Origin: Fluviispira sanaruensis
GTDB lineage: Bacteria > Bdellovibrionota_B > Oligoflexia > Silvanigrellales > Silvanigrellaceae
Length of the DNA: 64,000 bases
Reading direction: 5' to 3'
Assembly (NCBI RefSeq): GCF_004295685.1
Contig: NZ_AP019368.1
Span: forward strand, 2,687,501-2,751,500
Part shown: positions 1-8,686 of the stretch, piece after piece
How positions within the stretch are numbered: the first letter of the stretch is position 1
Layout: each line of letters starts with the position of its first letter
Translations under genes and position numbers: made by a program
Notes under the pieces: model-generated
The model's input: only the letters and a program-made list of their open reading frames with translations
Database searches by the model: none
Told to the model about the DNA's origin: nothing

Positions 1-2
1 CA

Positions 3-2495
3 CTTGAATGGCTGCAGGCTTCACGCTGGCACTTCAACAATGTTGATGCAGCTATGTGTGCTACCCGCGCCATAAAAAAACTACCGAAACACGAGCAACC
101 AGAATATTTTGAATTTATTTCTGGACAAAGTATCCGCCGTTTTCTGATTCAGGATTTTCCCACAGTTTTTTCGCAAAATGATGAAGCCGTTATTATTTTA
201 GCTGTTGAAGGAAAATCAAAAGAAGACTGCGCATTACGCCATATGCTCAATGAAAAAGTTGCGCATGAAGCCATGTTAAATTCACAATATAAAGTAACAG
301 ATGTTTTAATCAAAATGGAAAAAACAAATGTTCTCTTACAAAGTGAAGGCATTGAACAGTTTGAAATTCTCCGTAAACCACGTGAAGAGCTACCAAAAAA
401 ATTGCGAACAAAATGCAAAACAGATATGGAAATTCGCACAGAATATTTAGGAGAAGTTTTAAAAATTGTTGCACGCACCAATCCACGTGAACGGGCAGAG
501 CAAAAACAAGATGTCTTATTTGGACACCTCACCCCTAACCACACAGCTATTATTCACTGGAATATTGGTGGATTTGATCTATATGATGAAGAACAAGCCG
601 ACATTGCTTGGGACTATTTAGAAAATGTTATTGGCAAAGCACAGAGTTTAGCCCCTACAGACGATAAAAATGGCAGCGCGCGTTTCACAGGAGAGCATGG
701 GGTTGCAGGTAAAGCGCCTTTTTTATGGCTCAATTATATTCCAGAAAAAGATTTCAAAAGAATGTGTTCTATAAAAGATATACTCGATCAAAAAGATCTC
801 TTTAATCCAGACACATTATTTTTACGCACAAGCCATGCAAGAGCGCTTCGCGCACGTCTGTTAAATACAAGCGCAAAATTTATTCAAGAATCTTTAGAAA
901 AAACTAAGAAGGCAGAAGCAAAAAAGTTAGTTCAAATAAATGATCCTGATTTTTTACTACTCGCTTCTGAAAATTACGCCGTTGCAGAAGGCCAACGTTG
1001 CACGCGTTGCAATAGTTGTAAAGTCTGTCCTGTAGTCGATGCAGAACATGAGTTGGAACGAGAAAAAAAACGTAAAAGCAAAACTTCTGTTTTACCAAGT
1101 AAACGGAATATTCTCATGTTTATGGAAAAGATTGCGCACATGCGTAGAGCATCTGAGCAAACTCAAGATAAAAATGCAGTCGATAAAATATTTAAAGTAA
1201 CGGCGCAGATGATGAAAGAAAGTGCATCGCTTCTCTCAAAATGTTTTTATTGCAGAAAATGTGATAAAGCATGCCCTGTTGATATTGAAATACATCCTCT
1301 CATGCGCGCTTATCATAAAATGGGCAAACTTCCGTCAATGGGTTCCAAACTTTGGGGATTTATTTATGAAAGACTTATGGGTGAAGATTTCTTTAAATCA
1401 ATTACCTATCGTCTGGTTGCATTCTTTATACTTCTTGGCGCTCCCTTTCTTTATTTTATGCGAAAACTTTCTTTCGTGCCCGACTGGTTAAAATCTTATA
1501 CAGTGCCTCCAACCCTTGCTTTTGCCCATTATGAAGCAACAAGTGAAGGTAACAAAATTGAATCGACAGATAATTTTGTTATTATTGCCAATGACCTTGG
1601 CACTGATAACTTTATCGGCCACGAAAAATTTGCGAACGAAACAGTTTATATCCGTTACCGTGGTTGCATGGATACATTTGGCAAACCAGAAGCAACGACA
1701 AGTGTCGATGAGTATTTTAAAAATGTTTTGCATGCGCGAATTGTAGATCTTGAAAAGAAAATGTGTTGCGGTTTTCCATTTGAAGCAGATGGTTTGCATG
1801 AACGCGCAAAACAAAGTCAAATTTTAAGTCTCATAGAAATAGCAAAATGCATTTATCGACTTATGCAAGAATGCAGAGACTCACTGAATAAAATTCCCCA
1901 ATTTATAGTGTTTTCCAATTGTCCAACCTGTTGTGAAGCCATTAAAGAAATGCGTACTCTTTTAAAAAGTGAAGATATTCGTGAACAAGTGCGCATACGG
2001 GCAAAATTACCAGAAGATTTTGATATGCTTTCTCTTGATTTTAGTATTCAAGACACAGCCGAGATCGCTATGAATTTAATCAAAAAAACACAGTCAGAAA
2101 ATTTACCTGCTGACGAAAACACGTTATCACTCAATAAAGTAACTAAAACGGTTGGACTTAAAGTTCCTTGCCATAACACAAAGTCAGCTACCGATGCACA
2201 AATTGAACTGCTAAAAATGTATTACACAGGTGTTGCGGCCTACGATCGCTGTTGTGGTTTGTCAGGCACAGGACGCTTAAAACATCCTAAAATAGGAACA
2301 AAAATATCAGAAAAACTCTTCGAACAGATTCGCGAAGAACCACCCAGCGCCGTGGTCACGGGCTGTCCCAGCTGCCGCGATGGGGTAAAAATGCAACGAG
2401 ATATCCTTGCTGCTAAAAAGGATTCCATTGCAGAATTCGAAGTCTCTGGCATATTTGAACAGATCTTAAAAGACTGCAAAAAAGTTGCTTCTTAA
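3..2495 (+). CDS. FAD-linked oxidase / Fe-S (CCG-domain) oxidoreductase, D-lactate dehydrogenase-like, 5' end outside window
   Basis: The frame is open to the first base of the window, so the gene starts upstream; the first ATG at 54 is probably internal. The visible part matches the second half of large FAD-binding/Fe-S oxidoreductases: the end of the FAD-oxidase C-terminal domain, then two 4Fe-4S motifs (CxxCxxCxxCP near residue 316 and CxxCxxCxxxCP near 397, counted from the ATG at 54), then two cysteine-rich CCG repeats (CCGFP near 570 with CPTCC near 623; CCGLSG near 733 with CPSC near 774). A hydrophobic stretch lies near 460-480. Such enzymes oxidise 2-hydroxy acids such as D-lactate or glycolate and pass electrons through the Fe-S centres to the respiratory chain. 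The family is clear; the substrate cannot be read from the sequence. A strong hairpin terminator follows the stop. Confidence 0.85.
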   Translation, partial: LEWLQASRWHFNNVDAAMCATRAIKKLPKHEQPEYFEFISGQSIRRFLIQDFPTVFSQNDEAVIILAVEGKSKEDCALRHMLNEKVAHEAMLNSQYKVTDVLIKMEKTNVLLQSEGIEQFEILRKPREELPKKLRTKCKTDMEIRTEYLGEVLKIVARTNPRERAEQKQDVLFGHLTPNHTAIIHWNIGGFDLYDEEQADIAWDYLENVIGKAQSLAPTDDKNGSARFTGEHGVAGKAPFLWLNYIPEKDFKRMCSIKDILDQKDLFNPDTLFLRTSHARALRARLLNTSAKFIQESLEKTKKAEAKKLVQINDPDFLLLASENYAVAEGQRCTRCNSCKVCPVVDAEHELEREKKRKSKTSVLPSKRNILMFMEKIAHMRRASEQTQDKNAVDKIFKVTAQMMKESASLLSKCFYCRKCDKACPVDIEIHPLMRAYHKMGKLPSMGSKLWGFIYERLMGEDFFKSITYRLVAFFILLGAPFLYFMRKLSFVPDWLKSYTVPPTLAFAHYEATSEGNKIESTDNFVIIANDLGTDNFIGHEKFANETVYIRYRGCMDTFGKPEATTSVDEYFKNVLHARIVDLEKKMCCGFPFEADGLHERAKQSQILSLIEIAKCIYRLMQECRDSLNKIPQFIVFSNCPTCCEAIKEMRTLLKSEDIREQVRIRAKLPEDFDMLSLDFSIQDTAEIAMNLIKKTQSENLPADENTLSLNKVTKTVGLKVPCHNTKSATDAQIELLKMYYTGVAAYDRCCGLSGTGRLKHPKIGTKISEKLFEQIREEPPSAVVTGCPSCRDGVKMQRDILAAKKDSIAEFEVSGIFEQILKDCKKVAS

Positions 2496-2499
2496 TTTT

Positions 2500-2547
2500 T
2501 TTTGAGTTTGAGGATTTCAATGTTCCCCGAAATCCTCAAACTCAAAA
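2500..2547 (+). terminator. Perfect 19-bp hairpin terminator
   Basis: The arms 2500-2518 and 2529-2547 are exact reverse complements around a 10-nt loop, and T-rich sequence follows on the plus strand. The hairpin starts a few bases after the stop of the oxidoreductase and its arms contain the last codons and stop of the convergent small gene, so both genes may end in it. Confidence 0.85.
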
Positions 2548-2723
2548 TTTTCGTTTTCTTGCTCTGTTTCTGATCCTCCATTTAAGAGTTCGATAAAAAG
2601 AGAAGCTTTTGCTCCAAGTTCACAATATAAATTAAGATCATTCATTCTTAAATCTGAACTATTTAAGCACTTGATCATATCTAAGACTTCTCTTTTCATA
2701 ATTGCAAATTTTTCTTCTTTCAT
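2517..2723 (-). CDS. Small acidic hypothetical protein (68 aa)
   Basis: A 68-residue protein with no recognised family. It is mostly helical in appearance, with an acidic C-terminal tail rich in Glu and Asn. A GGAG ribosome binding site lies about 7 nt before the ATG at 2723, which supports translation. It converges on the oxidoreductase, and its final codons form one arm of the 2500-2547 hairpin. It is transcribed away from the repressor-like gene at 2966, and the two share a 240-bp divergent intergenic region containing inverted repeats. A regulatory partner of that repressor is possible, but nothing in the sequence shows a function. Confidence 0.5.
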   Translation of the reverse strand: MKEEKFAIMKREVLDMIKCLNSSDLRMNDLNLYCELGAKASLFIELLNGGSETEQENENFEFEDFGEH

Positions 2724-2822
2724 TTAAAACTCCAAAAAACAAATAGAAGATCCCAGGCCGTTCAATTGGCAAACAACGTTGAAAATATTTTAAGTTCTAA
2801 AATAGACACTAATTTGATTATT

Positions 2823-2909
2823 TGGTATTGTCAATTTTTAATACCAGATATTTAGGTATTGCTCACAATATGAATATGATCAGTATATTTACAATATATT
2901 AAATATACT
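2823..2909. promoter_or_regulatory. Candidate operator repeats upstream of the XRE/S24 regulator
   Basis: Two inverted repeats lie in the divergent intergenic region. The first pairs TGGTATT (2823-2829) with AATACCA (2840-2846), and a third GGTATT copy follows at 2855-2860. The second is a 10-bp inverted repeat, 2882-2891 with 2900-2909, around an 8-nt spacer. Spaced dyads ahead of a phage-type repressor gene are typical autoregulatory operators. Binding by the adjacent regulator is an inference. Confidence 0.45.
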
Positions 2910-2965
2910 AACTCTCTTTTTTATGTTATAAAAAAATCGTTTTTATTATAAGATTGAGAAAAAAT

Positions 2966-3598
2966 ATGGCGAATAAAATAAATGATCGAATTTCATTATT
3001 ACGTAATCTTCTCAAACTATCTAGAGCAGATGTAGAAAGGAAATATCAACTCTCACAGGAGACTTTGAAAGCTTGGGAATATGGAAAAAATAACATTAAC
3101 AATACAAATATTGATTTTCTTTTAAATATATATCGAAATGAAGGAGTCCTTGTTAGCAAAGAATGGTTAGTTAAGGGTACTGGAATATCTCCCACTTCAA
3201 GTGTAACTGCAAATAAAATAAATAATGAAGATTTTAATTTTTTAATGGATGAGCCTTTTCAAATGGAAAGAGAAATAAAATTTTTGCTCAATCTAAATCC
3301 TGATTATATTTCTTTTAGAGTAAATAACGATTCAATGACACCTAAATTCCAAAGTGATAGTATTGTAATAGGGAAAAAGCGATTTGCATCTGACATATCT
3401 AAAACAGTTGGAAAAGATTGTATAATTAAAATTAAAGGCAAAAAAGATATTCTCCTCCGTAGAATTGGCTTAACAGAAAAAAATAAATATATTCTTTCTG
3501 TTCTCAATCCAATAGATCTTGTTGAAGACCCAATAATTATTGCAAGTGAATTGGATTTTTCTGCTCCAGTAATTTTTGTTAGATACTGCGATTATTAA
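2966..3598 (+). CDS. XRE-family HTH regulator with S24/LexA-like C-terminal domain
   Basis: The N-terminus (about 1-70) reads as a helix-turn-helix of the Cro/CI type, including the sequence SQETLKAWEYGKNNIN. The C-terminus (about 110-210) has the beta fold pattern of peptidase S24 repressors, with the serine motif NDSMTP (Ser near 123) and the Asp/Ile-rich strands that follow. The position that is normally the catalytic lysine in the strand consensus vKRl reads LLRRIG (Arg near 165). No obvious Ala-Gly cleavage bond is visible in the linker. Self-cleavage is therefore doubtful, and the protein may be induced in another way. I chose the ATG at 2966; a TTG at 2954 is in frame but has no better ribosome binding site. 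It is followed after 11 nt by a dehydrogenase gene and probably controls the small cluster. Confidence 0.75.
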   Translation: MANKINDRISLLRNLLKLSRADVERKYQLSQETLKAWEYGKNNINNTNIDFLLNIYRNEGVLVSKEWLVKGTGISPTSSVTANKINNEDFNFLMDEPFQMEREIKFLLNLNPDYISFRVNNDSMTPKFQSDSIVIGKKRFASDISKTVGKDCIIKIKGKKDILLRRIGLTEKNKYILSVLNPIDLVEDPIIIASELDFSAPVIFVRYCDY

Positions 3599-3609
3599 GG
3601 GTTTAAAAT

Positions 3610-4359
3610 ATGAATTTTAATGATAAAGTTGTAATGATTACAGGTGGAACTTCAGGAATAGGAAAAAAAGCTGCATTGGATTTTGCTGAACAGGGAGCAA
3701 TCGTAAATATAATTGGTAGGAGATCACAAGAAGGAATGTCAGTTGAAAGAGAATTAAAATCTTTTAACAATAAAAATAGATTTTATGAAGGCGATATTAC
3801 GAATGAAGAAAATATAAGACATATACTAAATTTGATTATATCAAATCATAAAAAACTTGATATCGCTATAAATAATGCCGGTATTGAGGGAATTTGGAGT
3901 GAAATTGAAACTATGAGTCTTAAAAATTTTGAAGAAGTCATACAGACAAATATTATTGGAACATTTAATTGCTTGAAGCATGAAATTATTCAAATGAAAA
4001 AACATCGGTCTGGTAATATTATAAACATATCATCTATAAGTGGACTCGTTGGTTTCCCAAACGGCTGCCATTATGTCGCAAGTAAGCATGCCATTTTAGG
4101 GCTGACTAAAAGTTTGGCTCTTGAAGTTGCACCCCATGGAATTCGAATAAATTCGGTTTGTCCTGGAGCAACTGGAACAGATATGCTTGATAGACTTTCT
4201 GATTCTGAAAAACAGTTAAAATTTGCAAAACGACATCCTTTAGGTAGAATTGCTTCCTCAACCGAGATTTCAAAAGTGATTATGTTTCTAGCAGGAGAAG
4301 ACTCCTCTTTTATCACAGGACAAGGAATTGCTGTCGATGGTGGATATACTATAAATTAA
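3610..4359 (+). CDS. Short-chain dehydrogenase/reductase (SDR), FabG/glucose-dehydrogenase type
   Basis: A 249-residue classical SDR. It has the cofactor motif TGGTSGIG (11-18), NNAG (88-91), the catalytic Ser near 142, and YxxxK with Tyr155 and Lys159, then the PG segment and the usual C-terminal GQGIAVDGG. These enzymes reduce or oxidise alcohol/ketone groups with NAD(P)H. The basic residues after the first beta strand (GRRS) favour NADP(H). An AAGG ribosome binding site precedes the ATG. It sits 11 nt after the XRE/S24 regulator and 10 nt before a small ORF, so the three are probably co-transcribed. The substrate is unknown. Confidence 0.88.
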   Translation: MNFNDKVVMITGGTSGIGKKAALDFAEQGAIVNIIGRRSQEGMSVERELKSFNNKNRFYEGDITNEENIRHILNLIISNHKKLDIAINNAGIEGIWSEIETMSLKNFEEVIQTNIIGTFNCLKHEIIQMKKHRSGNIINISSISGLVGFPNGCHYVASKHAILGLTKSLALEVAPHGIRINSVCPGATGTDMLDRLSDSEKQLKFAKRHPLGRIASSTEISKVIMFLAGEDSSFITGQGIAVDGGYTIN

Positions 4360-4369
4360 AGGACTTGTT

Positions 4370-4609
4370 ATGTTCAAATATGGGATTTTAGAAGAAAAAA
4401 ATGCTCAAGATGAACTTTCTAATTTTCTTCATGAGTATAAATTTAAGTCGAAAAATTTAGCGTATTGTTCAATAGGCTTTACATATTATAAGGACAAAAA
4501 ATCAAAAATTATTATGCAAAACAATGAGTGGATTAAGAGTATTCGGAAAAATGAAATCAATAAATATTGTCCAATTTTTAAAGCGTTTGATAGCACAAGA
4601 AATAATTAA
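4370..4609 (+). CDS. Small hypothetical protein (79 aa), possibly an N-terminal fragment of a LuxR-type sensor
   Basis: A strong AAAGGA ribosome binding site lies before the ATG, and the gene follows the first SDR by 10 nt. The middle of the protein (cysteine-serine-isoleucine-glycine, then a lysine-rich turn, then NNEWIKSI and CPIFKAF) resembles the first strands of autoinducer-binding (LuxR-type) sensor domains. There the aromatic strand is followed by an xNxxEW helix and a D/CPxxxA segment. The protein stops before the rest of that domain and before any DNA-binding domain, and I found no continuation downstream to 4737. It may be a truncated gene or an unrelated small protein; the similarity is only by eye. 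Confidence 0.45.
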   Translation: MFKYGILEEKNAQDELSNFLHEYKFKSKNLAYCSIGFTYYKDKKSKIIMQNNEWIKSIRKNEINKYCPIFKAFDSTRNN

Positions 4610-4737
4610 TTTTTCTCTCAAAATACAATTATATCACGCAAATTGAAAAGAAAATTTTGAATGAAAGAAAAAATTTTGAAAATACAAAAGGCATTTTTAT
4701 CTTCTCACTGAACATTCTGAATCGAAGGATACTAAAA

Positions 4738-5091
4738 ATGAATGAAAATATAATCGGAACATGGATACTCAAAAAGTTTACTTTTGAAAATGAAACGGGA
4801 AGCGTAAATAATTGGGATGAAAACGCAAAAGGTTTGCTAATTTATACAAGAAATGGCTTTATGAGTGCGAGCCTATGTGGCAAAAATGATTCGGAATTTT
4901 ATTCTGGAAGGTATGAAATAAACGAAAATACCGTTATTCATAAAGTTGAAAACGCAACTGATAGGAAAAAGCTAAATAATAATTTACACAGAAATATAAA
5001 ATTAAGTGATGATAAAAAAACACTCTTCATTACTGCTGAAGAGTTTTGCCCTGGGAAAGTTTCAAACTTAATTTGGGAAAAGTCGGAATAA
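4738..5091 (+). CDS. Lipocalin-like domain protein (Lipocalin_5 type)
   Basis: The 117-residue product beginning NENIIGTWILKKF has the pattern of the small lipocalin-like family found in bacteria: an N-terminal GTW motif, a strand ending ENAKGLLIYT, then RNGFMSA. These are short beta-barrel proteins of poorly known function that often sit beside oxidoreductases. I chose the ATG at 4738 because GAAGGA lies 6-8 nt before it and because the family begins at this point; the frame is open back to 4657 but that part does not look coding. It lies between two SDR genes on the same strand, so a shared small-molecule pathway is plausible. Confidence 0.7.
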   Translation: MNENIIGTWILKKFTFENETGSVNNWDENAKGLLIYTRNGFMSASLCGKNDSEFYSGRYEINENTVIHKVENATDRKKLNNNLHRNIKLSDDKKTLFITAEEFCPGKVSNLIWEKSE

Positions 5092-5160
5092 AATTTAATT
5101 ATAGAATAGCAACCTCTATTTTCTATTAAATATATATTATCACTCTAGCGAGGTTTAAAT

Positions 5161-5883
5161 ATGTTTAATATCAGTGGTAAAAAAATAGTTTTGTCGGGAG
5201 CAACTTCGGGTATCGGCAAAAGCTTCGCCCTTTTTCTTGCGGAGAATAAGTGCGAACTTATTCTTATTGCCAAAAATGAAATGAAAGCAAGTTCTTTAGA
5301 AAAAGAATTAATTAAGTTTAATACTAAATTTCATTTTGAAATGATGGATATTAAAAATCCAAAACCATTTCACACTGACAAAGTTGATATGCTTATAAAT
5401 TGCGCAGGCATTGTGCCTAAATCCCCTTTGCAGGAAATTACAGACAGCTCTTTTAACGAAACAATGCAGACCAATGTCAATAGCATCATTAAATTGTCGA
5501 ACTTGCTTGTCAATAAAATGCAAAACGGTTCTTGCATTGTGAATATCATTTCAGGAATGGCATATTTAACCAAAGAAAACTACGGAATGTATTCCATCTC
5601 GAAAGCGGCTGCGGAACACTTAACTCGCTTTCAAGCGCTCGAGTTTGGTAAACTTGGTATTCGTGTCAATGGAATTTCTCCTGGCTATATTTCAGTCGAA
5701 CGCAACGCTGAGAACTATGCAAAAGCTAATAAAGAAATCATGTTTCACAATAGCATAATCAAGCGCCCTGGCACTCCGAACGAAATTTTAGGCGCACTGC
5801 AGTTTCTTATTTCCAATGCCTCCTCCTATATGACTGGATCCATTCTGAATGTGGATGGTGGTTTTGCTGCGAAAGTTATTTAG
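5161..5883 (+). CDS. Short-chain dehydrogenase/reductase (SDR)
   Basis: A 240-residue classical SDR, somewhat divergent from the first one. It has SGATSGIG (12-19, with Ser in place of the usual first Thr), NCAG (80-83), the catalytic Ser near 131, Tyr144 and Lys148 in YSISK, and the C-terminal GSILNVDGG. The second-strand region IAKN lacks the double basic motif of the first SDR, so cofactor preference may differ. A GAGG ribosome binding site precedes the start. It is the last gene of the plus-strand cluster and ends in the arm of a hairpin shared with the convergent catalase-like gene. Confidence 0.87.
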   Translation: MFNISGKKIVLSGATSGIGKSFALFLAENKCELILIAKNEMKASSLEKELIKFNTKFHFEMMDIKNPKPFHTDKVDMLINCAGIVPKSPLQEITDSSFNETMQTNVNSIIKLSNLLVNKMQNGSCIVNIISGMAYLTKENYGMYSISKAAAEHLTRFQALEFGKLGIRVNGISPGYISVERNAENYAKANKEIMFHNSIIKRPGTPNEILGALQFLISNASSYMTGSILNVDGGFAAKVI

Positions 5884-5930
5884 ATTGTCTTTAATTTTCC
5901 CAACCCCCGGTCCGCCTGAAAAGACAATCT
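5882..5930. terminator. Hairpin between convergent genes
   Basis: The arms AGATTGTCTTT (5882-5892) and AAAGACAATCT (5920-5930) are exact complements. A 27-nt C/G-containing loop lies between them. The hairpin sits between the SDR stop and the stop of the catalase-like gene and can serve both strands. Confidence 0.7.
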
Positions 5931-5935
5931 TTATC

Positions 5936-7183
5936 TCACTCTTTTTCAACCGTATTTTTCCTTTGACCCATTAATTTCTGCCATATGTCTTCACTTGGTA
6001 ATAGCTGTGTTAAGTTATTTAAATGCAATCTAAATTTTGAAAGTTCTGAATAAACATACTTACGTACAAGATTAACTTCCCCCAAGGGTTTCAAATCTTC
6101 TGTGCCATGCCATGGCGTAAATGACATATCTTCACAGTATTGCATACTCAAATCACTGTTCGTCACTTGCCCTTTAGGTAACAACAATGTTGCTAGTTTA
6201 AAAATATTTTTTTGTCCATTCCATTGCGTTGGCCATTCTATAGTTGAATCCTCAATTGGCATGTTTTTTTTATCCCGCTGTGGAATGACAAAAAATTCAT
6301 AACAAGCGTTTTCTTTTGCTAAATACTGAGCCAAGCCCTCTTTTAAATAATTGTCATTAACTGCATTTTTAAGGGGTAAGTCCGAAAAGTTTTGCTTTGC
6401 ACAGGGCTTTGCGGTAAACTTCATCGCATTATTTGCACCGAGTTTATAAGGGGTCTGACTCCAAAACTGGGAACCCAAAGGACTGATTTTCATTTCTTTT
6501 AATGACTGGGTCAGTATAACCGCTTCATAGGGGTGAGACTTCATCCACTCTTTGAGTCCATCAGGCCCCCTTGCCGATGCTGTCATCACAGAAATATAGT
6601 CCTCAGCTTTGCGTAAAAAGAAAATAGGTGTGTCGATCATAATAAAATCTTGTGTATTTTTTTCACCATTTGCTTCATAGTCATCTAAAAGTTGAGCATT
6701 TATTCCAAGCAGTTTTATTGCCATGCCGTGTGAATCGGGAATGAGATCGGATTTTATCTCAGATGTTCCATTCGAAAAACGTACAAAGGCTTTGTATTCT
6801 ATCTCACGAGCAAAAACACCCTTTCTAAAAACTTTTGGCAAACCTTTTTCGATAATAAATTTACCCACAGCACAGCCATGATGTTTTGCATGCGCACCTC
6901 GTTTAGCAGCTCTTGCTTCACCTGGGCGAGAGACTTGTCCTTTTTTTACGATGGATTGAAACATCTGCGCGACGATCTTTTCTAAATTCTCATCACTCTG
7001 TAAATATTCTAAGTCTTCAATATTTGGCAAAGAAAGATTTCTATCTAATGGAGATTCAGAGGCTGATATCAGTTCATCCTGCTTTTTTATAGGATTTTCA
7101 CTTGCAATTGCAAAATTGATGTGTGCAAAAGTAAAAGAGCCTAAGACTATACTTATCGCATAATTAAAAATTTTTATTTTCAT
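5936..7183 (-). CDS. Exported catalase-family (catalase-like) protein
   Basis: A 415-residue protein with a cleavable-looking signal peptide (residues 1-28: MKIK, a hydrophobic core, then AIA-SE). The mature part resembles the small catalase-like family: SRPGEARAAKRGAHAKHHG carries the distal His region, followed by KAFVRFSNGTSEI, DSHGMAIKL and a QDFIMIDTPIFFLR segment. Members bind haem or are assumed to, and act on peroxides or organic hydroperoxides. The usual proximal RxxxYxD motif is not evident, so catalytic activity is uncertain. The periplasm is the likely location. It stands alone and converges with the SDR cluster. AT-rich sequence of about 230 bp precedes it and is shared with the divergent solute-binding protein gene. 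Confidence 0.75.
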   Translation of the reverse strand: MKIKIFNYAISIVLGSFTFAHINFAIASENPIKKQDELISASESPLDRNLSLPNIEDLEYLQSDENLEKIVAQMFQSIVKKGQVSRPGEARAAKRGAHAKHHGCAVGKFIIEKGLPKVFRKGVFAREIEYKAFVRFSNGTSEIKSDLIPDSHGMAIKLLGINAQLLDDYEANGEKNTQDFIMIDTPIFFLRKAEDYISVMTASARGPDGLKEWMKSHPYEAVILTQSLKEMKISPLGSQFWSQTPYKLGANNAMKFTAKPCAKQNFSDLPLKNAVNDNYLKEGLAQYLAKENACYEFFVIPQRDKKNMPIEDSTIEWPTQWNGQKNIFKLATLLLPKGQVTNSDLSMQYCEDMSFTPWHGTEDLKPLGEVNLVRKYVYSELSKFRLHLNNLTQLLPSEDIWQKLMGQRKNTVEKE

Positions 7184-7411
7184 AAATTTTTACTTCTATC
7201 GTTTTGAAAGTTAGCAACCATGATTTATCTATATGTTAAAATTGAATATTTTTCAAGGTATATATATTTATAAATTAACAAAATAAATTTTTATATATTT
7301 TTCTAATTTAAAACATAACAATTCATTTTATAATTAAACAAATATTTTATCTGAAAATATAATATGATAAAATCATCTATATTTCTTAGATCATAATATG
7401 AAAGGATTTGT

Positions 7412-8179
7412 ATGTGCAAAAAATTCTTTAAGTGTATTATTTTTCTTTTAATTTTAAAATGTTTGAATTCATACGCAAGTATCAAAGATTTAAGTGTGCG
7501 AGGAGATTATTGGTGTCCATATAATTGCAAACCCCAAGATACAAAACCAGGGTACCTTATAGAAATATTACAGAATACTTTTGGCAAAGACAGGATCAAT
7601 TACGAAGTCATGAACTGGGCACGAGCCATTATTGAAACCCGCAAAGGTGAAAACGATGTTATTGTTGGAGCTGCAAAAGAAGATGCGCCAGACCTACTTT
7701 TTAGCACCTCTCTTGGTCTCAGCGACAATTGTTTTTATGCGCTAAAGAATTCAAAATTTGATTTTAAAGGCCTAGATTCTCTTAAAAATGTAACATTAGG
7801 AGTGATTAAAGATTATTCCTATTATAAAGACTTAAATGATTATATAAAAAAAAACTTATCCAATAAAAATAGAATTGCAGAACATTTTGGTGATAATATT
7901 CAAGAAAGAATGCTTGCAAAACTGATGCTAAAGCGTCTTGATGTCATAGTGGAAGACTCAAACGTCATCGATTATATAATAAAGAAAAAGCCCGAGATGA
8001 GTGAGATTGTCAAAATTAAATGTGTTGACGTTGGTAATATTTTTATAGCTTTTTCACCTAAAAAACCTGAGTCAGCCAAGCAGGTAAAAGTTTTAAATTC
8101 GCATGTGAAAGAAATGATTAAAAATGGAGAAATGATGAATATTTTAAAAAAATATTCTATCAAACCTTGGTTTAATTGA
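7412..8179 (+). CDS. Periplasmic solute-binding protein, amino-acid type (SBP family 3)
   Basis: A 255-residue protein with an N-terminal signal peptide (MCKKFFK, a hydrophobic run, then SYAS). The rest has the two-lobe type II fold pattern: LSVRGDYWCPYNC, then PGYLIEILQNTF for the first lobe, and VTLGVIKDYSYY for the hinge and second lobe. Its likely role is binding a small solute outside the inner membrane. No ABC permease or ATPase lies next to it, so it may be an orphan receptor or be used for sensing. AAAGGA lies just before the ATG at 7412. It converges with the GNAT gene 23 bp away. Confidence 0.75.
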   Translation: MCKKFFKCIIFLLILKCLNSYASIKDLSVRGDYWCPYNCKPQDTKPGYLIEILQNTFGKDRINYEVMNWARAIIETRKGENDVIVGAAKEDAPDLLFSTSLGLSDNCFYALKNSKFDFKGLDSLKNVTLGVIKDYSYYKDLNDYIKKNLSNKNRIAEHFGDNIQERMLAKLMLKRLDVIVEDSNVIDYIIKKKPEMSEIVKIKCVDVGNIFIAFSPKKPESAKQVKVLNSHVKEMIKNGEMMNILKKYSIKPWFN

Positions 8180-8202
8180 TTATAAAAATACATTTCATAA
8201 AG

Positions 8203-8664
8203 TTAAAATATTTTCTTGAAGATCTTCCGCAAAAAATAGGCTTCTAGTTCTTTTTCATAACCTAATTTTGCATAAAATTGATGAGCATCTGCACGTTTGG
8301 TCTGAGTTGCTAAGAGCACAGATTGACAGCCCTTGGATCTTGCCCATTGTTCTGCTGTAAGCATAAGTCCTTTGCCCACACCCTGCTTTCTCCAATTGCC
8401 TTCCACAACCAGAGCTCCTATTTCTAAGGTTTTACAACTAAGAAGTGAAGGCGCTTCGAAAAAATGGATAAAACCAATTATATTTCCATCGCAAATGCTC
8501 TGGGCAACACGCACTTGGTGATGAGTAAACAAAATAAAATCCTGAAATCTTTTTTCGAATTCATTAGCACTACCAGCAAAACCCAAAACTTCGCAAAGAA
8601 AAGCAACTTCGAGTAAATCTTTTATTTCTAAGGATCTGATTGTAAATTCTTTCTTTTTGTACAA
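8203..8664 (-). CDS. GNAT-family N-acetyltransferase
   Basis: A 153-residue single-domain acetyltransferase. The acetyl-CoA loop is visible as RKQGVGKG (about 97-104), followed by the helix AEQWARSKGC and the final HQFYAKLGYE motif. It transfers an acetyl group to an amine of an unknown substrate. The start is TTG at 8664, with GGAG 9 nt before it and no in-frame ATG nearby. It lies only 22 bp after the stop of the giant helicase gene on the same strand, so it may be the last gene of that operon or merely its downstream neighbour. Confidence 0.82.
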   Translation of the reverse strand: MYKKKEFTIRSLEIKDLLEVAFLCEVLGFAGSANEFEKRFQDFILFTHHQVRVAQSICDGNIIGFIHFFEAPSLLSCKTLEIGALVVEGNWRKQGVGKGLMLTAEQWARSKGCQSVLLATQTKRADAHQFYAKLGYEKELEAYFLRKIFKKIF

Positions 8665-8686
8665 TTTATTTTTCTCCTACATTAAA

